This document shows, piece by piece, positions 17,979 through 28,222 of a stretch of DNA of 64,000 nt. The position numbers and the translations under genes are program-made. Every line of letters begins with the position of its first letter. Position 1 is the first letter of the stretch. Source of the stretch: Ruminococcus sp. (GTDB taxonomy: Bacteria; Bacillota; Clostridia; Oscillospirales; Ruminococcaceae); assembly GCA_017441505.1 (NCBI GenBank), contig JAFRXL010000036.1, positions 1-64,000 on the forward strand, read 5' to 3'. The notes under the pieces are model-generated. The model did not search any database and was not told the origin of the DNA. It saw only the letters and a list, made by a program, of their open reading frames with translations.

Positions 17979-18485
17979 ATGATCGACAAAGAAAATTTAG
18001 CACTCTATGCTTTCAGAAAATTCGGAGATACAGTATTGCGTGCGGCATATGCCTGCACCGGAAATATGGCAGAAGCAGAGGATATAACTCAGGAAGTCTT
18101 CCTGAAACTCCATTCTTCAAAGAACGAATTCAACGACGATGAGCATCTTAAAGCGTGGCTTCTGAGAGTTGCAATAAACAGCGGAAGAAATTTCAGAAAG
18201 AGTTTCCGTTTCAGCCGGACTTCTTCTATAGATGATGTGAACGAGAACGATATGAAGTGCGAGTTTACTTCCGGAGAAAATGAGATAAGGGAAATAATAG
18301 CATCACTTCCCAAGAAATACAGTTCGGTCATATTCCTGTATTACTACGAAGGATATAAAGTAAGAGAGATAGCTGAAATGCTCGATGCAAGCGAAAATAC
18401 CATAAGTTCATGGTTACAGAGAGGCAGAAAAAAACTGCGTCTTGAGCTTGAAAAGGAGGGATACTATGAAACAGAAGGAATATAA
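17979..18485 (+). CDS. ECF-type RNA polymerase sigma factor
   Basis: A 168-residue sigma-70 family ECF factor. Region 2 (AEDITQEVFLKLHS, HLKAWLLRVAIN) and region 4 (SVIFLYYYEGYKVREIAEML, then NTISSWLQRGRKKLRLEL) are clear. ATG 17979 is chosen because GGGAGGGG lies 5 bp upstream; the frame extends further 5' without a binding site. It overlaps the next gene by 20 bp, the usual arrangement of a sigma factor with its membrane regulator. The stimulus is unknown. Confidence 0.92.
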   Translation: MIDKENLALYAFRKFGDTVLRAAYACTGNMAEAEDITQEVFLKLHSSKNEFNDDEHLKAWLLRVAINSGRNFRKSFRFSRTSSIDDVNENDMKCEFTSGENEIREIIASLPKKYSSVIFLYYYEGYKVREIAEMLDASENTISSWLQRGRKKLRLELEKEGYYETEGI

Positions 18486-19944
18486 CGAGATGCTCGGTAA
18501 AATAAAGTGCAGTGAGGAGTTTAAAAATAAAATGGAAAATATGTTGAAAAATTCACCTGAGAAGGATCAGGAATATACAGACAGCGTTAGCAGCGTTGAG
18601 AGAGCCCCTAAGTTTACATTGAGAAGATATGCCGCAGCAGCCGCAGCTTTTGCGATAATATGCGGTTCAGTAGGTACAGTATGGTACAAAACAAGCAAGG
18701 ACAAACATTCTGATAACCTCCACGAAGTTTCAGATGAACCGTCAACGGATATAACTACAGGTATAGCTGCAACTGCCGCAGAAACTACCATTGTGACTAC
18801 AGCAAATGCAGCAACAACTACAACAGTTGTCACTACAGCAGCTTCAAGCGGTCATGATAACGATAAACAACAGCGTATAGCAGATCAGATAATAGACAAC
18901 GTTTTCAGCGTTGAGGCTTGCGAGGATGCTGTATATCTCCCATATTCTGATGTCAGCTTTATCTATGAAATTACCCCTATACCAACAGATATAAGCGAAT
19001 TCCTCCACGGTTTTGAGTGGGAACAGGTTGAGGGCGATGAATCTGAATTCCAGACAGGCAGCGGTCCGTTCGTATTTGAGAATGTATACCGTTTCTTCAG
19101 CTCTTCCCACAGACTTTTCGTTAACGAAAGAGGTCAGATATGGGACGGTGAATACCTTGTATTCAATGCAAAGAATTTGACAGGAAATGAATTTGCATCA
19201 TATCTCAGCAATCTCAGCAGAGGCAAAGAGCTGCGTGTTGATACTGAACTTTTTAAGCAGGATCTTCTTCGTGCTGTAAGAAAGCTTTGTAATGAGAACT
19301 CGATATGGAATTATCATGTAAGGTATCTGCGTGAGCCTGATAGCGTAATGTCAGGATTTGAACCGTTTTATATTGATGCAGATGCTTGTGAGAGTGGTTC
19401 TGTTGATGAAAATAATAAAGTATACTTTGTTAATGATTTTATGCATTTAAAAGAAGGTGCTGAAACTAAAGTAGAACTTCCAGCAGGCAAGAACGTTGAA
19501 CTGATGTTAGCAGGTTCAGTATTTGATGATACTTATAATTATTGCGAGATGTTAAGCGGTTCAGGTACTACTTTAAAAACAATATATGGTGATGATATAA
19601 ATCTTGACGAGTTGAATCACGAACTTAAAACAGCTCAGTATGATCTTTCTTCGGATTGGGAGATAGCTCCTCCGGCTAAGTATTACCCTATATTAAAGAG
19701 AATAACAAATCGTTTAAATAACTATATTTATGCCAGCACAGATGACTGGATCATTCAGCTCCCTGATGAAAGTGAAGATGTTCAGGTAACATATAATAAC
19801 AATGATAACGGATATAATGTTTCAATGAGGTTCGTTGTAGATAAGGACTTTGTAATAAAAGAATACACTGAATATCGTGACGACCAGCTTATCTGCGAAT
19901 TTAAGATCACAGATATATCTAAAGGTGCTGATGCCTGCGGCTGA
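18466..19944 (+). CDS. Membrane-anchored putative anti-sigma factor with large extracellular domain
   Basis: A 492-residue protein cotranscribed with the ECF sigma gene. Residues 1-50 are cytoplasmic and charged (MKQKEYNEMLGKIKCSEEF), as in anti-sigma domains. One TM follows (about 55-75, YAAAAAAFAIICGSVGTVWY), then a Thr/Ala linker (about 90-130), and a roughly 350-residue extracellular domain I do not recognise. AAAGGAGGG lies 5 bp before the ATG. By position it should hold the sigma factor at the membrane until an external signal arrives. No zinc-finger (HxxxCxxC) is present in the cytoplasmic part, unlike the second module at 55.2 kb. Confidence 0.75.
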   Translation: MKQKEYNEMLGKIKCSEEFKNKMENMLKNSPEKDQEYTDSVSSVERAPKFTLRRYAAAAAAFAIICGSVGTVWYKTSKDKHSDNLHEVSDEPSTDITTGIAATAAETTIVTTANAATTTTVVTTAASSGHDNDKQQRIADQIIDNVFSVEACEDAVYLPYSDVSFIYEITPIPTDISEFLHGFEWEQVEGDESEFQTGSGPFVFENVYRFFSSSHRLFVNERGQIWDGEYLVFNAKNLTGNEFASYLSNLSRGKELRVDTELFKQDLLRAVRKLCNENSIWNYHVRYLREPDSVMSGFEPFYIDADACESGSVDENNKVYFVNDFMHLKEGAETKVELPAGKNVELMLAGSVFDDTYNYCEMLSGSGTTLKTIYGDDINLDELNHELKTAQYDLSSDWEIAPPAKYYPILKRITNRLNNYIYASTDDWIIQLPDESEDVQVTYNNNDNGYNVSMRFVVDKDFVIKEYTEYRDDQLICEFKITDISKGADACG

Positions 19945-19953
19945 TAATTGATA

Positions 19954-19982
19954 TTGTAAAAAACTCCGGTCTGTGGTATAAT
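19954..19982 (+). promoter_or_regulatory. Promoter of exonuclease III gene
   Basis: TTGTAA (19954-19959), 17-bp spacer, perfect TATAAT (19977-19982), 31 bp before the start codon. It overlaps the left arm of the 19964-20012 terminator-like hairpin. Confidence 0.65.
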
Positions 19983-20012
19983 ATTGACATACTACAGATC
20001 GGAGGATTTTTT
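19964..20012 (+). terminator. Terminator-like hairpin overlapping promoter and ribosome binding site
   Basis: A 16-bp stem (CTCCGGTCTGTGGTAT, 19964-19979; ATACTACAGATCGGAG, 19989-20004; two G-T pairs) is followed by GA and T6 directly before ATG 20013. The left arm includes most of the -10 box and the right arm holds the GGAGG binding site. It would end transcription from the upstream gene and mask translation in any read-through RNA. Confidence 0.72.
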
Positions 20013-20759
20013 ATGAAATTCATCTCTTGGAACGTAAACGGATTCCGTGCCTGCCTGCAAAAAGGCTTTGAGGACTTCTTTAACAGCATAGACGCTGATA
20101 TTTTCTGCTTGCAGGAAACTAAAATGCAGCCGGATCAGGCGGATTTTGCTCCGGAGGGCTACCATAAATATTTTCACAGTGCAATAAAAAAAGGCTATTC
20201 CGGTACAGCCGTCTTTACCAAAAAAGAACCGCTCTCGGTTACATACGGTCTTAACGGCGAGCATATGGACGAGGGCAGAGTAATAACCTGCGAATACGAC
20301 GACTTTTACTTCGTTTGCTGCTATGTGCCGAACGCTCAGGACGGTCTTAAACGAATAGACTACCGTATGGAGTTCGAGGACGCTATGCGTGCCTACCTCA
20401 GCGAGCTTGACAAGAAAAAGCCTGTAGTCTATTGCGGCGACCTCAATGTCGCTCATGAGGAGATAGACCTGAAAAATCCTAAGACCAACAGGGGAAATGC
20501 CGGATTCTCAGACGAAGAACGTGGAAAATTTACAGAGCTCCTCGGTGCAGGCTTTAAGGATACTTTCCGTACCCTCTACCCCGATACCGTTACCTATTCA
20601 TGGTGGTCTTACAGATTCAGAGCAAGAGAAAAAAACGCAGGCTGGCGTATAGACTATTTTGTGGTCTCTGAAAGATTTATGGAGCGTGTAAAGGATTCCA
20701 TTATACTTACTGATGTTATGGGCAGTGACCATTGCCCGGTGGAGCTTGTTGTGGAATAA
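20013..20759 (+). CDS. xth: Exodeoxyribonuclease III (AP endonuclease)
   Basis: A 248-residue Mg2+-dependent DNA repair nuclease of the EEP superfamily, acting at abasic sites and blocked 3' ends. Motifs in order: ISWNVNGFRA, IFCLQETK (metal Glu), YVPNAQ, GDLNVAHEEIDL (Asp, Asn), GWRIDYF, and SDHCPVEL at the C-terminus (catalytic Asp-His). CGGAGG precedes the ATG. It is monocistronic. Confidence 0.95.
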   Translation: MKFISWNVNGFRACLQKGFEDFFNSIDADIFCLQETKMQPDQADFAPEGYHKYFHSAIKKGYSGTAVFTKKEPLSVTYGLNGEHMDEGRVITCEYDDFYFVCCYVPNAQDGLKRIDYRMEFEDAMRAYLSELDKKKPVVYCGDLNVAHEEIDLKNPKTNRGNAGFSDEERGKFTELLGAGFKDTFRTLYPDTVTYSWWSYRFRAREKNAGWRIDYFVVSERFMERVKDSIILTDVMGSDHCPVELVVE

Positions 20760-20928
20760 ATTTCAGTTATAGATCCGTTATAGTGTACAAGTCCGGATGA
20801 TATGGATTTTTTGGTACATTACAGCGGGTCTTTTTATGTAGTAAATGTGGCAAAATGCACCTGCTTTTCTTGAAAGTTATTGTGCAACACAGCTATACCG
20901 TACATCCTTATTTTGTTATATAGGTCAA

Positions 20929-20957
20929 TTGAAATGTATAAGATATTATGATATTAT
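20929..20957 (+). promoter_or_regulatory. Promoter of the 21.0-22.5 kb gene pair
   Basis: TTGAAA (20929-20934), 17-bp spacer, TATTAT (20952-20957). A small hairpin (CGTGTT/AACACG, about 20972-20987) lies in the 5' UTR before the ribosome binding site. Confidence 0.65.
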
Positions 20958-21009
20958 ATAAATGTAATTTAACGTGTTTTATAACACGAAATAAGGAGTG
21001 GGTAGTTTT

Positions 21010-21582
21010 ATGAAAAAGAAATCTATTGTATGTATGGCACTTTCACTTGTGCTTGCGGTATCATTTGCAGGCTGCGGTGACGATGATGACGACGGTGGAA
21101 GCAAAAGCAATAGCTCATCACAATCTGGTGCAGATTCTCTTGATGAAGCAGTAAAGCTTTATTTTGGAGGTATCTATGATAAGGATTTTTCAAAGATAAA
21201 GCAGGTTCTTCCAAAGAAATTCCTGAAAGCTAATCCCAATGCCGAGGAAAGTATGAAATACTTCTGGATGAACATTGATAATTCGGAATTTTTGCCTGAC
21301 GGTATCGATGGTCTTGATTATGATGCAGAAGAACAAGATATAGAAGAATGGAATCAATCTGAAGATAAAGAAGACGTTGCATTTATTAAATACATAGGTA
21401 TGGATACTGCTGAAAAAGCATGGACTATTGATGCAGGTGTCGGTGAAGTAGAGGATGATCTTATTGTCTTTATGTGCGATGATAAATATTTTGTTTATGG
21501 AGATGATACATATGAGTATATAATCAAAGGAGAGGGTGTAGATTCGTTAGAAGATGTTCTCGAACCTTATATGGAAGACTGA
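21010..21582 (+). CDS. Lipoprotein of unknown function
   Basis: A 190-residue protein with a lipoprotein signal (MKKKSIVCMALSLVLAVSFAGC; Cys at about residue 22) followed by an Asp-rich and Ser-rich linker. The mature part has alternating charged helices and strands with an NTF2/DUF-like look (DSLDEAVKLYFGGIYDKDFS), typical of surface lipoproteins that precede a membrane gene. ATG 21010 is chosen over GTG 20998 because AAGGAG lies 11 bp upstream and the signal peptide then starts properly. It precedes a two-TM protein and likely shares its transcript. Composition is AT-rich. Confidence 0.72.
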   Translation: MKKKSIVCMALSLVLAVSFAGCGDDDDDGGSKSNSSSQSGADSLDEAVKLYFGGIYDKDFSKIKQVLPKKFLKANPNAEESMKYFWMNIDNSEFLPDGIDGLDYDAEEQDIEEWNQSEDKEDVAFIKYIGMDTAEKAWTIDAGVGEVEDDLIVFMCDDKYFVYGDDTYEYIIKGEGVDSLEDVLEPYMED

Positions 21583-21604
21583 TTCCATTAAAGGGAGGTA
21601 TATT

Positions 21605-22456
21605 ATGGATGAAAATAATATGGAACAAAGCCAGTCTTTACATGAATCAATAAAGATATACAGCCGAAAGAAAAAATATATCGGTTTGATTTTATGTATG
21701 GCGTTCCTATTTGCAATAACAGGTTTTAGTGTATTTGAGTATCTGGACAATAAAAGTGCCAAAATACAGGCTAAAGATAATTATGAGGATTATTATGATG
21801 AAGTTTATGATTTCCTTAAAGATGCTCATAAAGAATATGAAAAAGCCAATGGTTCGGAAGAACATGACAGCGAGTATGATGACGGTGCCGGATATCAGAA
21901 AACGGTAGATTTTTTCATGGATATGATGACGTTAGGAGAATACTCTGCAAGTGACCCTACGAAATTTGAGGATGAAAAGAAGTATCTTTTACATAAGGCA
22001 AGCAATGAGTATAATGAGTTTATGAATGAATCTCCTAAATATGTAATTGCAAAGGGTATAATAAACAACTGGGATGAAGATAAAACCATTGAAGAAATAA
22101 TCAATGATAAATATGAAAATCAGTGGTTTAGCGATAAAGATTCGCTGGATTTATTTGATATTCTTGCTTTTATACTTATATTTGTTATTTTTATTCCAAT
22201 ATCAATAGTGATATGTTATTTTGTGAAACGTAAATCAGGTTATGTGAATATCATCGGAGATACTGTGAAAATGAATGGCGAAGCTCCTATAAACATCTCT
22301 GACATAAAAGATATTAAAACTAAGCCGTTTGGCACGATATGTATCCAGACAAATGAAAAAGACTATAAAAGACATCATATAGCATATGTTAAAAAACTTG
22401 CAAATGTGATAAGAGATCTCCAGAATTACGATATTGACAGCGAAGAACAAAAATAA
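21605..22456 (+). CDS. Two-TM membrane protein with large external loop
   Basis: A 283-residue protein not matched to a known family. TM1 is at about residues 23-45 (YIGLILCMAFLFAITGF); an acidic, Tyr/Asp/Glu-rich region of about 130 residues follows; TM2 lies at about 178-203 (FDILAFILIFVIFIPISIVI). The cytoplasmic C-terminus resembles a small PH-like or DUF fold. The start at ATG 21605 has AAAGGGAGG 6 bp upstream. It follows the lipoprotein gene by 22 bp, so both products may form one envelope complex. Confidence 0.7.
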   Translation: MDENNMEQSQSLHESIKIYSRKKKYIGLILCMAFLFAITGFSVFEYLDNKSAKIQAKDNYEDYYDEVYDFLKDAHKEYEKANGSEEHDSEYDDGAGYQKTVDFFMDMMTLGEYSASDPTKFEDEKKYLLHKASNEYNEFMNESPKYVIAKGIINNWDEDKTIEEIINDKYENQWFSDKDSLDLFDILAFILIFVIFIPISIVICYFVKRKSGYVNIIGDTVKMNGEAPINISDIKDIKTKPFGTICIQTNEKDYKRHHIAYVKKLANVIRDLQNYDIDSEEQK

Positions 22457-22465
22457 TAAAAAGAA

Positions 22466-22506
22466 CTCCGAGATCTGCGATCAAATTGCAGACCTCGGAG
22501 CTTTTC
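22466..22506. terminator. Terminator between convergent genes
   Basis: Stem CTCCGAGATCTGC (22466-22478) and GCAGACCTCGGAG (22488-22500), one mismatch, then CTTTTCT on the plus strand. It separates the two-TM gene from the convergent glycosyltransferase. Confidence 0.8.
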
Positions 22507-22508
22507 TA

Positions 22509-24356
22509 TTAAAGGTAACGGCAAACGCCAATATATGTTACAGCAGCACTTACCATGAAAATAACGGAGACAACATTATACGATACGCTGATGACCTTAC
22601 TGACGCTATTTTTGCTTGAATTAAGGTTATGAGTCACTATACCGCCGAACAATGCTCCTGTTATTACAGTCGGAGTGATATAACGGAAATTCATGGTACA
22701 GGTGAAAGGATAGTCACTGCACATTTTATAGAAACTGAAGAGCATGAACAAGTAGAAAAATGCTAAAAATATTTTTTCATTAATTATACCCTTTAGTTTG
22801 AATGAATATGCCATTGCTGCGAGTGATGTAAGACCAAGAATCACCGAGCTCCAGAATAGTACGATCGCAGAATAATCGAGGATCCTTCGTATTGTCGGAG
22901 CTTCATCATTGAAAATTGAAAATTGCGTATCATCAATTTTGAATCCTCTTATAAATTCACCAAAAACGGCAGTTTTGAACATTCCGAGAGACGGATTTGA
23001 TTCTGTTTCACCAGAATAAGATATGTTAATTTTACCCGGATCCGGAGAAGGGTCGAAAAGATTTATGATAGAATCAGTTTCAACATCCTCTTCTTTCCAT
23101 ATCTCATATACTTTATTGAAACGGAGCAGAGAAAAGTCTGTAAGTCTTGAAGAGAATGACCTGTCGCCTACATACTGCGGAGATTCAACCGGCATTTCCT
23201 GAACGTAACCAAGAGGAATATCCCATTTTTTAAGGCTTCTTATCTGGAACCATGTTCCGAGAGGAACACATATCAGTCCGAAGCATACGAACTGGAGCAG
23301 TATACTTTTAGCATTTGTTTTTATGTTTCTTATAAATACTATAATGAAAATAAATGCAGTCGGCGGAGCTATTACAGCAGCTGAAAGCTTTGTCATCATT
23401 CCGAGTCCGATACAGAGTGCAATCCTGACAATATTTTTTGTTGTCGGAGCTTTATACCAGTCCAGTGTATAAACCGCAGCCCACATCATAAGTGCAACTG
23501 AAAGCACATCATTATTTATGCTTCCTGAGAACAGGATGAATGACGGGTGAAAATTGATTATTGCAAGTGCAATAAGAGCTGCTATTCCCTTGATATTGAA
23601 ATGCTTTATCAGTTTATATGCCGCTATCATAATGCACATGGTGTAAAAGAGCGAAAGGGTCTGAAGTCCTTCAGCAGCATCTACACGGCTGAAACCGAAT
23701 ACAGTTTCATTTAATTTCATCCATACAGCAGCTATAATGTGATGAAACGGAGGATGATAAAACTGCCAGACCGTACGAAGGTCAAAGTCTGGGAGCTTGT
23801 GATTATCCATTAAGTAGATCATATATCCTGCATGACCGGCACCGTTGTTTTCAAAACCTCCGACATCATGCTGACGGGTAAGATAATCAGTACACAGTAT
23901 GTATGAGAGTTTCAGTATAAATCCGGAGCCCATAATGGTAAGTGCTTTTAACCGGAACTCCAGCTGTTCATCTTTTCCTTTTGAAAGGACGGTCTTTTTT
24001 ATGGCATAATATAAAGCCGCCATCAGAATAGCTGATATAGCGAGGATATATATTACTTTTCTTTTTGATGATGAGTATACAGAGAATATCATCAGTATCG
24101 CTATGAAATATACAGGCATGAATATCTGGAATGCGAGTTTTTTGATATTTCCGTTTTTATAGAGCATAAACGCCGGTATCATACCTATGATGAAAACGAT
24201 AAGGCAGTCGAAAATTGCAGCAACCGGAAGCACGTTGCTTTCTATATATCCGAAAAACATGAAATGTGAGATAAGACATATTATAAAGGAAGAAATTACA
24301 GGATGCTTGGAAAATTTATCTATCACTGATCGTGTGTCAGGAGTTTTTTTTATCAT
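22509..24356 (-). CDS. GT-C type membrane glycosyltransferase (PMT/ArnT-like)
   Basis: A 615-residue protein with about 12-13 membrane helices. After the second cluster of helices comes TRQHDVGGFENNGAGHAGY, whose Asp sits where GT-C enzymes (GT39/GT83) carry the catalytic acidic residue, followed by FYHPPFHHIIAAVWMKLN, also typical of the family. It would transfer a sugar from a polyprenyl-phosphate donor to an external acceptor. AAAGGTGG lies just before the ATG. It is divergent from the polysaccharide locus at 24.6 kb, so the two may act together. The acceptor cannot be inferred. Confidence 0.78.
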   Translation of the reverse strand: MIKKTPDTRSVIDKFSKHPVISSFIICLISHFMFFGYIESNVLPVAAIFDCLIVFIIGMIPAFMLYKNGNIKKLAFQIFMPVYFIAILMIFSVYSSSKRKVIYILAISAILMAALYYAIKKTVLSKGKDEQLEFRLKALTIMGSGFILKLSYILCTDYLTRQHDVGGFENNGAGHAGYMIYLMDNHKLPDFDLRTVWQFYHPPFHHIIAAVWMKLNETVFGFSRVDAAEGLQTLSLFYTMCIMIAAYKLIKHFNIKGIAALIALAIINFHPSFILFSGSINNDVLSVALMMWAAVYTLDWYKAPTTKNIVRIALCIGLGMMTKLSAAVIAPPTAFIFIIVFIRNIKTNAKSILLQFVCFGLICVPLGTWFQIRSLKKWDIPLGYVQEMPVESPQYVGDRSFSSRLTDFSLLRFNKVYEIWKEEDVETDSIINLFDPSPDPGKINISYSGETESNPSLGMFKTAVFGEFIRGFKIDDTQFSIFNDEAPTIRRILDYSAIVLFWSSVILGLTSLAAMAYSFKLKGIINEKIFLAFFYLFMLFSFYKMCSDYPFTCTMNFRYITPTVITGALFGGIVTHNLNSSKNSVSKVISVSYNVVSVIFMVSAAVTYIGVCRYL

Positions 24357-24396
24357 TATACCACCTTTTTCTTTGTAATGTGTATCTAATATTAAT

Positions 24397-24425
24397 ATGA
24401 TAACATATTATTAATAATAAATCAA
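24397..24425 (-). promoter_or_regulatory. Promoter of the GT-C gene
   Basis: On the minus strand TTGATT (24420-24425), 17-bp spacer, TATCAT (24397-24402). Confidence 0.6.
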
Positions 24426-24518
24426 TATAATATTTCCCCCGAATTGAGTTGACGCAAAATAACTTTGTGCAAAATAACGAAAAGCTTAGCTTGTATTTGT
24501 AAAATTTGATAACTCCTA

Positions 24519-24547
24519 TTGACAGAGTAAATACGATTTGCTATAAT
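24519..24547 (+). promoter_or_regulatory. Consensus promoter of the polysaccharide locus
   Basis: Perfect TTGACA (24519-24524), 17-bp spacer and perfect TATAAT (24542-24547). The full consensus implies strong constitutive transcription. Confidence 0.9.
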
Positions 24548-24641
24548 AACTTTGAGACTGCATTTGCAGAACCGCTGATATAGAGAAAATTCGTTAAAAG
24601 GAGACGCTGCGGCACGGGACATCATCAGCCGCAGGAACAAT

Positions 24642-26027
24642 ATGAATAGTAAAAGAGACCGTTATAAAAGAATTATAACCCTCGGTGCCGCATTGGTACT
24701 GATGGCAGTGCTTACGGGATTTTTTGCATATGTCTGGTATAAATATTACAGTTCAGCCATTGTCCTGCCGTTTTACCGGCGAGGAAACTGGGTGCTTATA
24801 AGTATCTACTGCCTGCTTATTTTCTTATTTTTCAAAGCGTACGGCGGATTCAAGCTCGGTTACCTTAAAAAAACGGATATGCTGTTTTCACAGCTTATCT
24901 CAATGGCGTGTGTGAATGTCGTGACATATTTCCTGATAAGCCTTATCGGACGTCATTTTATGGAAGGCATACCGATACTACTGCTGACCTTTGTAGATTT
25001 CGGTTTTATTTCAGTCTGGACAGCTCTTTCGGGCAGGATATTCTTTATGATATATCCCCCAAGACGGCTTATAATATTATACGGAAGTCATCAGGCGGCG
25101 GCTCTTGTAATGAAAATGAGCCAGCGTGTGGATAAGTATATGATATGCGAGTCGGTAAGCATAAACGAGGACAGCTCCGTTATAAAAGAGCAGATACTCA
25201 AATATGAGGGCGTTATAATCTGCGATATACCGGCAGAACTGAGAAACGATTACCTTAAATTCTGCTTTGAAAGATCGATAAGAGCATATATAGCTCCGAA
25301 AATATCAGATATTATAATAAGAGGTGCGGACGATATAAGACTTTTCGATACTCCCCTGCTTCTCTGCCGCAATTACGGACTCGACTTCGAGCAGAGATTC
25401 ATAAAGAGAGTGTTCGATATAGTATTCTCGCTTATCGCAATAATACCGGCTGCTCCGTTCATGATAATATCTGCACTCGCTGTAAAGCTGTATGACGGAG
25501 GTCCGGTGCTCTATAAGCAGAAGAGACTTACAATCGATGATAAGGAATTCTATGTGTATAAATTCCGAAGCATGATAGTCGATGCGGAAAAAGACGGAAA
25601 AGCACGCCTTGCTTCTGATGAGGACGACCGCATCACTCCTGTCGGAAAGATACTGAGAAAATTCCGTATAGATGAATTCCCACAGCTGTTCAACATCCTG
25701 AAAGGCGAAATGTCCGTAGTAGGACCACGTCCGGAAAGACCTGAACTTGCTGAGGAATATAAAAAGCAGATGCCGGAATTTGAGTTCCGCCTTAAAGTTA
25801 AGGCTGGTCTTACAGGCTATGCACAGGTTACGGGTGTATATGATACATCCCCATATGATAAGTTGAAAATGGATCTTATGTATATCGAGAACTTCTCTCT
25901 GAGAATGGACATCCAGATAATACTTATGACCCTTAAAACAATGCTGTTCCCCGGAAAAAACAATGCGGAGACAGAGGAAGGCGTGCTTATACCAAAGCAC
26001 AGCAATGGAAAAGAGGAGAATAAATAA
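24642..26027 (+). CDS. Polyprenyl-phosphate sugar-1-phosphate transferase (polysaccharide priming enzyme)
   Basis: The initiating transferase that puts the first sugar-1-phosphate onto undecaprenyl phosphate (WcaJ/WbaP family). The 461-residue protein has four N-terminal TM helices (about residues 10-130), a CoA-binding-like middle domain, a fifth TM (about 262-285), and the cytosolic sugar-transferase core: KRVFDIVFSL, GGPVLYKQKR, KFRSMIVDAE, RKFRIDEFPQLFNIL, and SVVGPRPERPE. The last codon overlaps the manC ATG by one base. It opens the locus. Confidence 0.92.
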   Translation: MNSKRDRYKRIITLGAALVLMAVLTGFFAYVWYKYYSSAIVLPFYRRGNWVLISIYCLLIFLFFKAYGGFKLGYLKKTDMLFSQLISMACVNVVTYFLISLIGRHFMEGIPILLLTFVDFGFISVWTALSGRIFFMIYPPRRLIILYGSHQAAALVMKMSQRVDKYMICESVSINEDSSVIKEQILKYEGVIICDIPAELRNDYLKFCFERSIRAYIAPKISDIIIRGADDIRLFDTPLLLCRNYGLDFEQRFIKRVFDIVFSLIAIIPAAPFMIISALAVKLYDGGPVLYKQKRLTIDDKEFYVYKFRSMIVDAEKDGKARLASDEDDRITPVGKILRKFRIDEFPQLFNILKGEMSVVGPRPERPELAEEYKKQMPEFEFRLKVKAGLTGYAQVTGVYDTSPYDKLKMDLMYIENFSLRMDIQIILMTLKTMLFPGKNNAETEEGVLIPKHSNGKEENK

Positions 26028-27091
26028 TGAAAATAACAGCAGTAATAATGGCTGGCGGACGTGGAGAGCGTTTCTGGCCCAAGAGCCGTAATTCCTGCCC
26101 AAAGCAGTTCCTGTCACTCACTTCTGACGGGGAAACTATGATACAGAAAACTATCAACCGTCTCAGACCTATCGTGGAGGCAGAGGACATTTTCATCGTT
26201 ACCAACGCCGCTTACAAGGGACTTGTAAAGGATCAGCTTCCGGATGTGCCGGAGGAGAATATCCTCGCCGAGCCATGTGCAAGAAATACAGCTCCGTGTA
26301 TCGCTTTTGCAGCAGCTGTTATCGGAAAGAAGTATGACGACGCTGTTATGCTCGTACTCCCTTCAGACCACCTTATCGGTTATGAGAATATCTATGTAAA
26401 GACTCTGAAAAAAGCCGTTTCTGTCGCAGAACAGGGCAAGAACCTCGTTACTATAGGTATAACTCCGACATACCCTGAGACAGGCTATGGCTATATCAAT
26501 TTCGGTGCAGAGTCCGGAGAAGCCTACGAAGTAGAAAGATTCGTTGAAAAACCTGACCTCGCTACAGCAAAGAAGTACCTTGCTTCCGGAAAATATCTCT
26601 GGAACAGCGGTATGTTCGTATGGAAAATATCTTCCATAATGGCTAACCTCAAAGAGTTCATGCCTGATATATATGAAGGTGCTCTCCGCATAGGAGACAG
26701 CTTCGGCACTCCTGATTTCGAGGAGACTCTTGTCAAGGAGTTCACAGCTTTCACTTCCGAGTCCATCGACTTCGGTATAATGGAAAAAGCAAGCGATATT
26801 TATACACTTCCCGGCAGCTTCGGCTGGGACGATGTCGGAAGCTGGCTCGCTGTTGAGCGTATAAATGAGACCGACGACGATAAGAACTACATCAACGGAG
26901 ACGTTATCACTGTTGACTCAAAGCGTACTACTGTATGCGGAGGAAAGAGACTTATCGCTGCTATCGGTACAAGAGACATCATCATTGTTGATACTGACGA
27001 CGTACTTCTGGTATGCTCAAAGAACAATACTCAGGACGTAAAGAAGGTCATCGCTCAGCTTAAAGAACACGGCAGAAACGAACTTGTTTAA
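26027..27091 (+). CDS. manC: Mannose-1-phosphate guanylyltransferase
   Basis: Makes GDP-mannose from mannose-1-phosphate and GTP. The 354-residue protein has the nucleotidyl transferase signature near the N-terminus (VIMAGGRGERFWPKSR), plus PKQFLSL, a FVEKP motif (RFVEKPDL), WNSGMFVW, and SFGWDDVGSW. It lacks the C-terminal isomerase domain of bifunctional enzymes. It is coupled to the priming transferase by a TAATG overlap. GDP-mannose then feeds the gmd product directly downstream. Confidence 0.95.
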   Translation: MKITAVIMAGGRGERFWPKSRNSCPKQFLSLTSDGETMIQKTINRLRPIVEAEDIFIVTNAAYKGLVKDQLPDVPEENILAEPCARNTAPCIAFAAAVIGKKYDDAVMLVLPSDHLIGYENIYVKTLKKAVSVAEQGKNLVTIGITPTYPETGYGYINFGAESGEAYEVERFVEKPDLATAKKYLASGKYLWNSGMFVWKISSIMANLKEFMPDIYEGALRIGDSFGTPDFEETLVKEFTAFTSESIDFGIMEKASDIYTLPGSFGWDDVGSWLAVERINETDDDKNYINGDVITVDSKRTTVCGGKRLIAAIGTRDIIIVDTDDVLLVCSKNNTQDVKKVIAQLKEHGRNELV

Positions 27092-27109
27092 TGTTTTATC
27101 CGGCGGTGA

Positions 27110-28201
<1,092 letters not shown>

Positions 28202-28222
28202 TATTTCTAAGAGGTAAAGATT

